Origin: Pseudomonadota bacterium
Lineage (GTDB): Bacteria > Pseudomonadota > Gammaproteobacteria > Xanthomonadales > Xanthomonadaceae
DNA: 5,899 nucleotides
Reading direction: 5' to 3'
NCBI GenBank assembly: GCA_023439425.1
Contig: JAEXNZ010000427.1
Coordinates: forward strand, 1-5,899
Position numbers and translations under genes: made by a program. Of this stretch, positions 5,757-5,899 are shown one piece after another. The notes beneath the pieces were generated by a model. It made no database searches. It was not told the DNA's origin and saw only the letters and a program-made list of their open reading frames with translations. Within the stretch, counting starts at the first letter, position 1. Each line of letters opens with the position of its first letter.

Positions 5757-5781
5757 CGATTGCGATTGCGATTGCGATTGC
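5757..5781. repeat. Hexanucleotide tandem repeat, four GATTGC copies
   Basis: GATTGC occurs four times head to tail at 5758-5781, with a preceding C in phase (25 bases of perfect period-6 sequence). It lies ten bases beyond the terminator T-tract in non-coding DNA. Such repeats can change copy number by slipped-strand mispairing. Six is a multiple of three, so even inside a reading frame it would not cause frameshifts; any effect here would be on spacing upstream of a gene beyond the window. Confidence 0.9.
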
Positions 5782-5795
5782 ATGACGTACGGGTC

Positions 5796-5812
5796 GCCGG
5801 GCGTTGCCCGGC
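5796..5812. repeat. GTT-loop stem-loop, possibly a degenerate REP element
   Basis: GCCGGGC (5796-5802) pairs perfectly with GCCCGGC (5806-5812) around GTT. The loop is the same as in the two GTAG stem-loops at 698-754, but the GTAG head is absent (GTAC at 5787-5790 is the closest match upstream, and it is not adjacent to the stem). It could be a decayed relative of those elements or an unrelated palindrome. Confidence 0.35.
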
Positions 5813-5899
5813 TGCTGTTGGATCTGTGCGAACAGCCGGTGGTCACGGTTTCTCTGGGTTGGCGGATCGGGACGGGCGTTCCGGGGGACGCTGCAAGTA
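5813..5899. other. Right edge, no gene seen
   Basis: No start codon with a ribosome-binding site, no RNA gene and no clear promoter is seen on either strand from the stem-loop to the window end. It is probably intergenic sequence leading to a gene outside the window. Confidence 0.5.

Noticed and set aside
2778..5846. A 1022-codon open frame on the minus strand covering the whole receptor gene
   Set aside because: It is the antisense shadow of the receptor. Biased GC-rich codons leave few stop codons in this frame. The product is a low-complexity run rich in Val, Ala, Gly, Arg and His with no recognisable domain, and it reads through the receptor's terminator and the hexanucleotide repeat.
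1..5899. CRISPR array, tRNA, rRNA, insertion sequence or toxin-antitoxin pair
   Set aside because: Looked for on both strands; there are no spaced direct repeats, cloverleaf-like sequences, transposase motifs or small overlapping gene pairs. The only mobile-type sequences are the short GTAG stem-loops.

Overview
The window looks like chromosomal DNA from a GC-rich gammaproteobacterium of the Xanthomonadaceae, most likely Stenotrophomonas or a close relative. Three things point there: Ppk1- and Ppx-type proteins in the same order as the classical ppk-ppx pair, with third codon positions dominated by G and C; a pair of short stem-loops carrying the GTAG head typical of Stenotrophomonas SMAG (REP) elements; and a large TonB-dependent receptor with an LDRIEITGSR-type N-terminus common in xanthomonads. 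The genus is an inference.

Layout: (1) 1-677, the C-terminal part of polyphosphate kinase (ppk1), its 5' part lying off the left edge. (2) 678-842, an intergenic gap holding an inverted pair of GTAG stem-loops (a REPIN) and then a -10-like box placed so that the ppx transcript could begin at or next to its ATG. (3) 843-2369, a complete exopolyphosphatase gene (ppx). (4) 2370-2771, a 402-base region without a convincing protein gene but dense in structure: GC-rich hairpins just after ppx, a GACA motif repeated at 10-base spacing, an AT-rich imperfect inverted repeat, a TTTACA box flanked by AACGC/GCGTT, and two consecutive terminator-like hairpins just before the next gene. (5) 2772-5693, a complete 973-residue TonB-dependent outer-membrane receptor with signal peptide, plug, barrel and terminal Phe. 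(6) 5694-5899, a strong UUCG-tetraloop terminator, a four-copy hexanucleotide repeat and a further GTT-loop stem-loop, with no gene seen.

Ppk1 makes polyphosphate from ATP and Ppx degrades it from the chain end, so the first two genes form a synthesis/turnover pair. The REPIN and the separate promoter suggest ppx is at least partly uncoupled from ppk here. The receptor is probably an independent unit whose ligand cannot be read from the sequence. No clearly new multi-gene system is visible. The most unusual part is the structured leader upstream of the receptor, which could be an attenuator, an operator region, or a small RNA gene ending in its own terminator.
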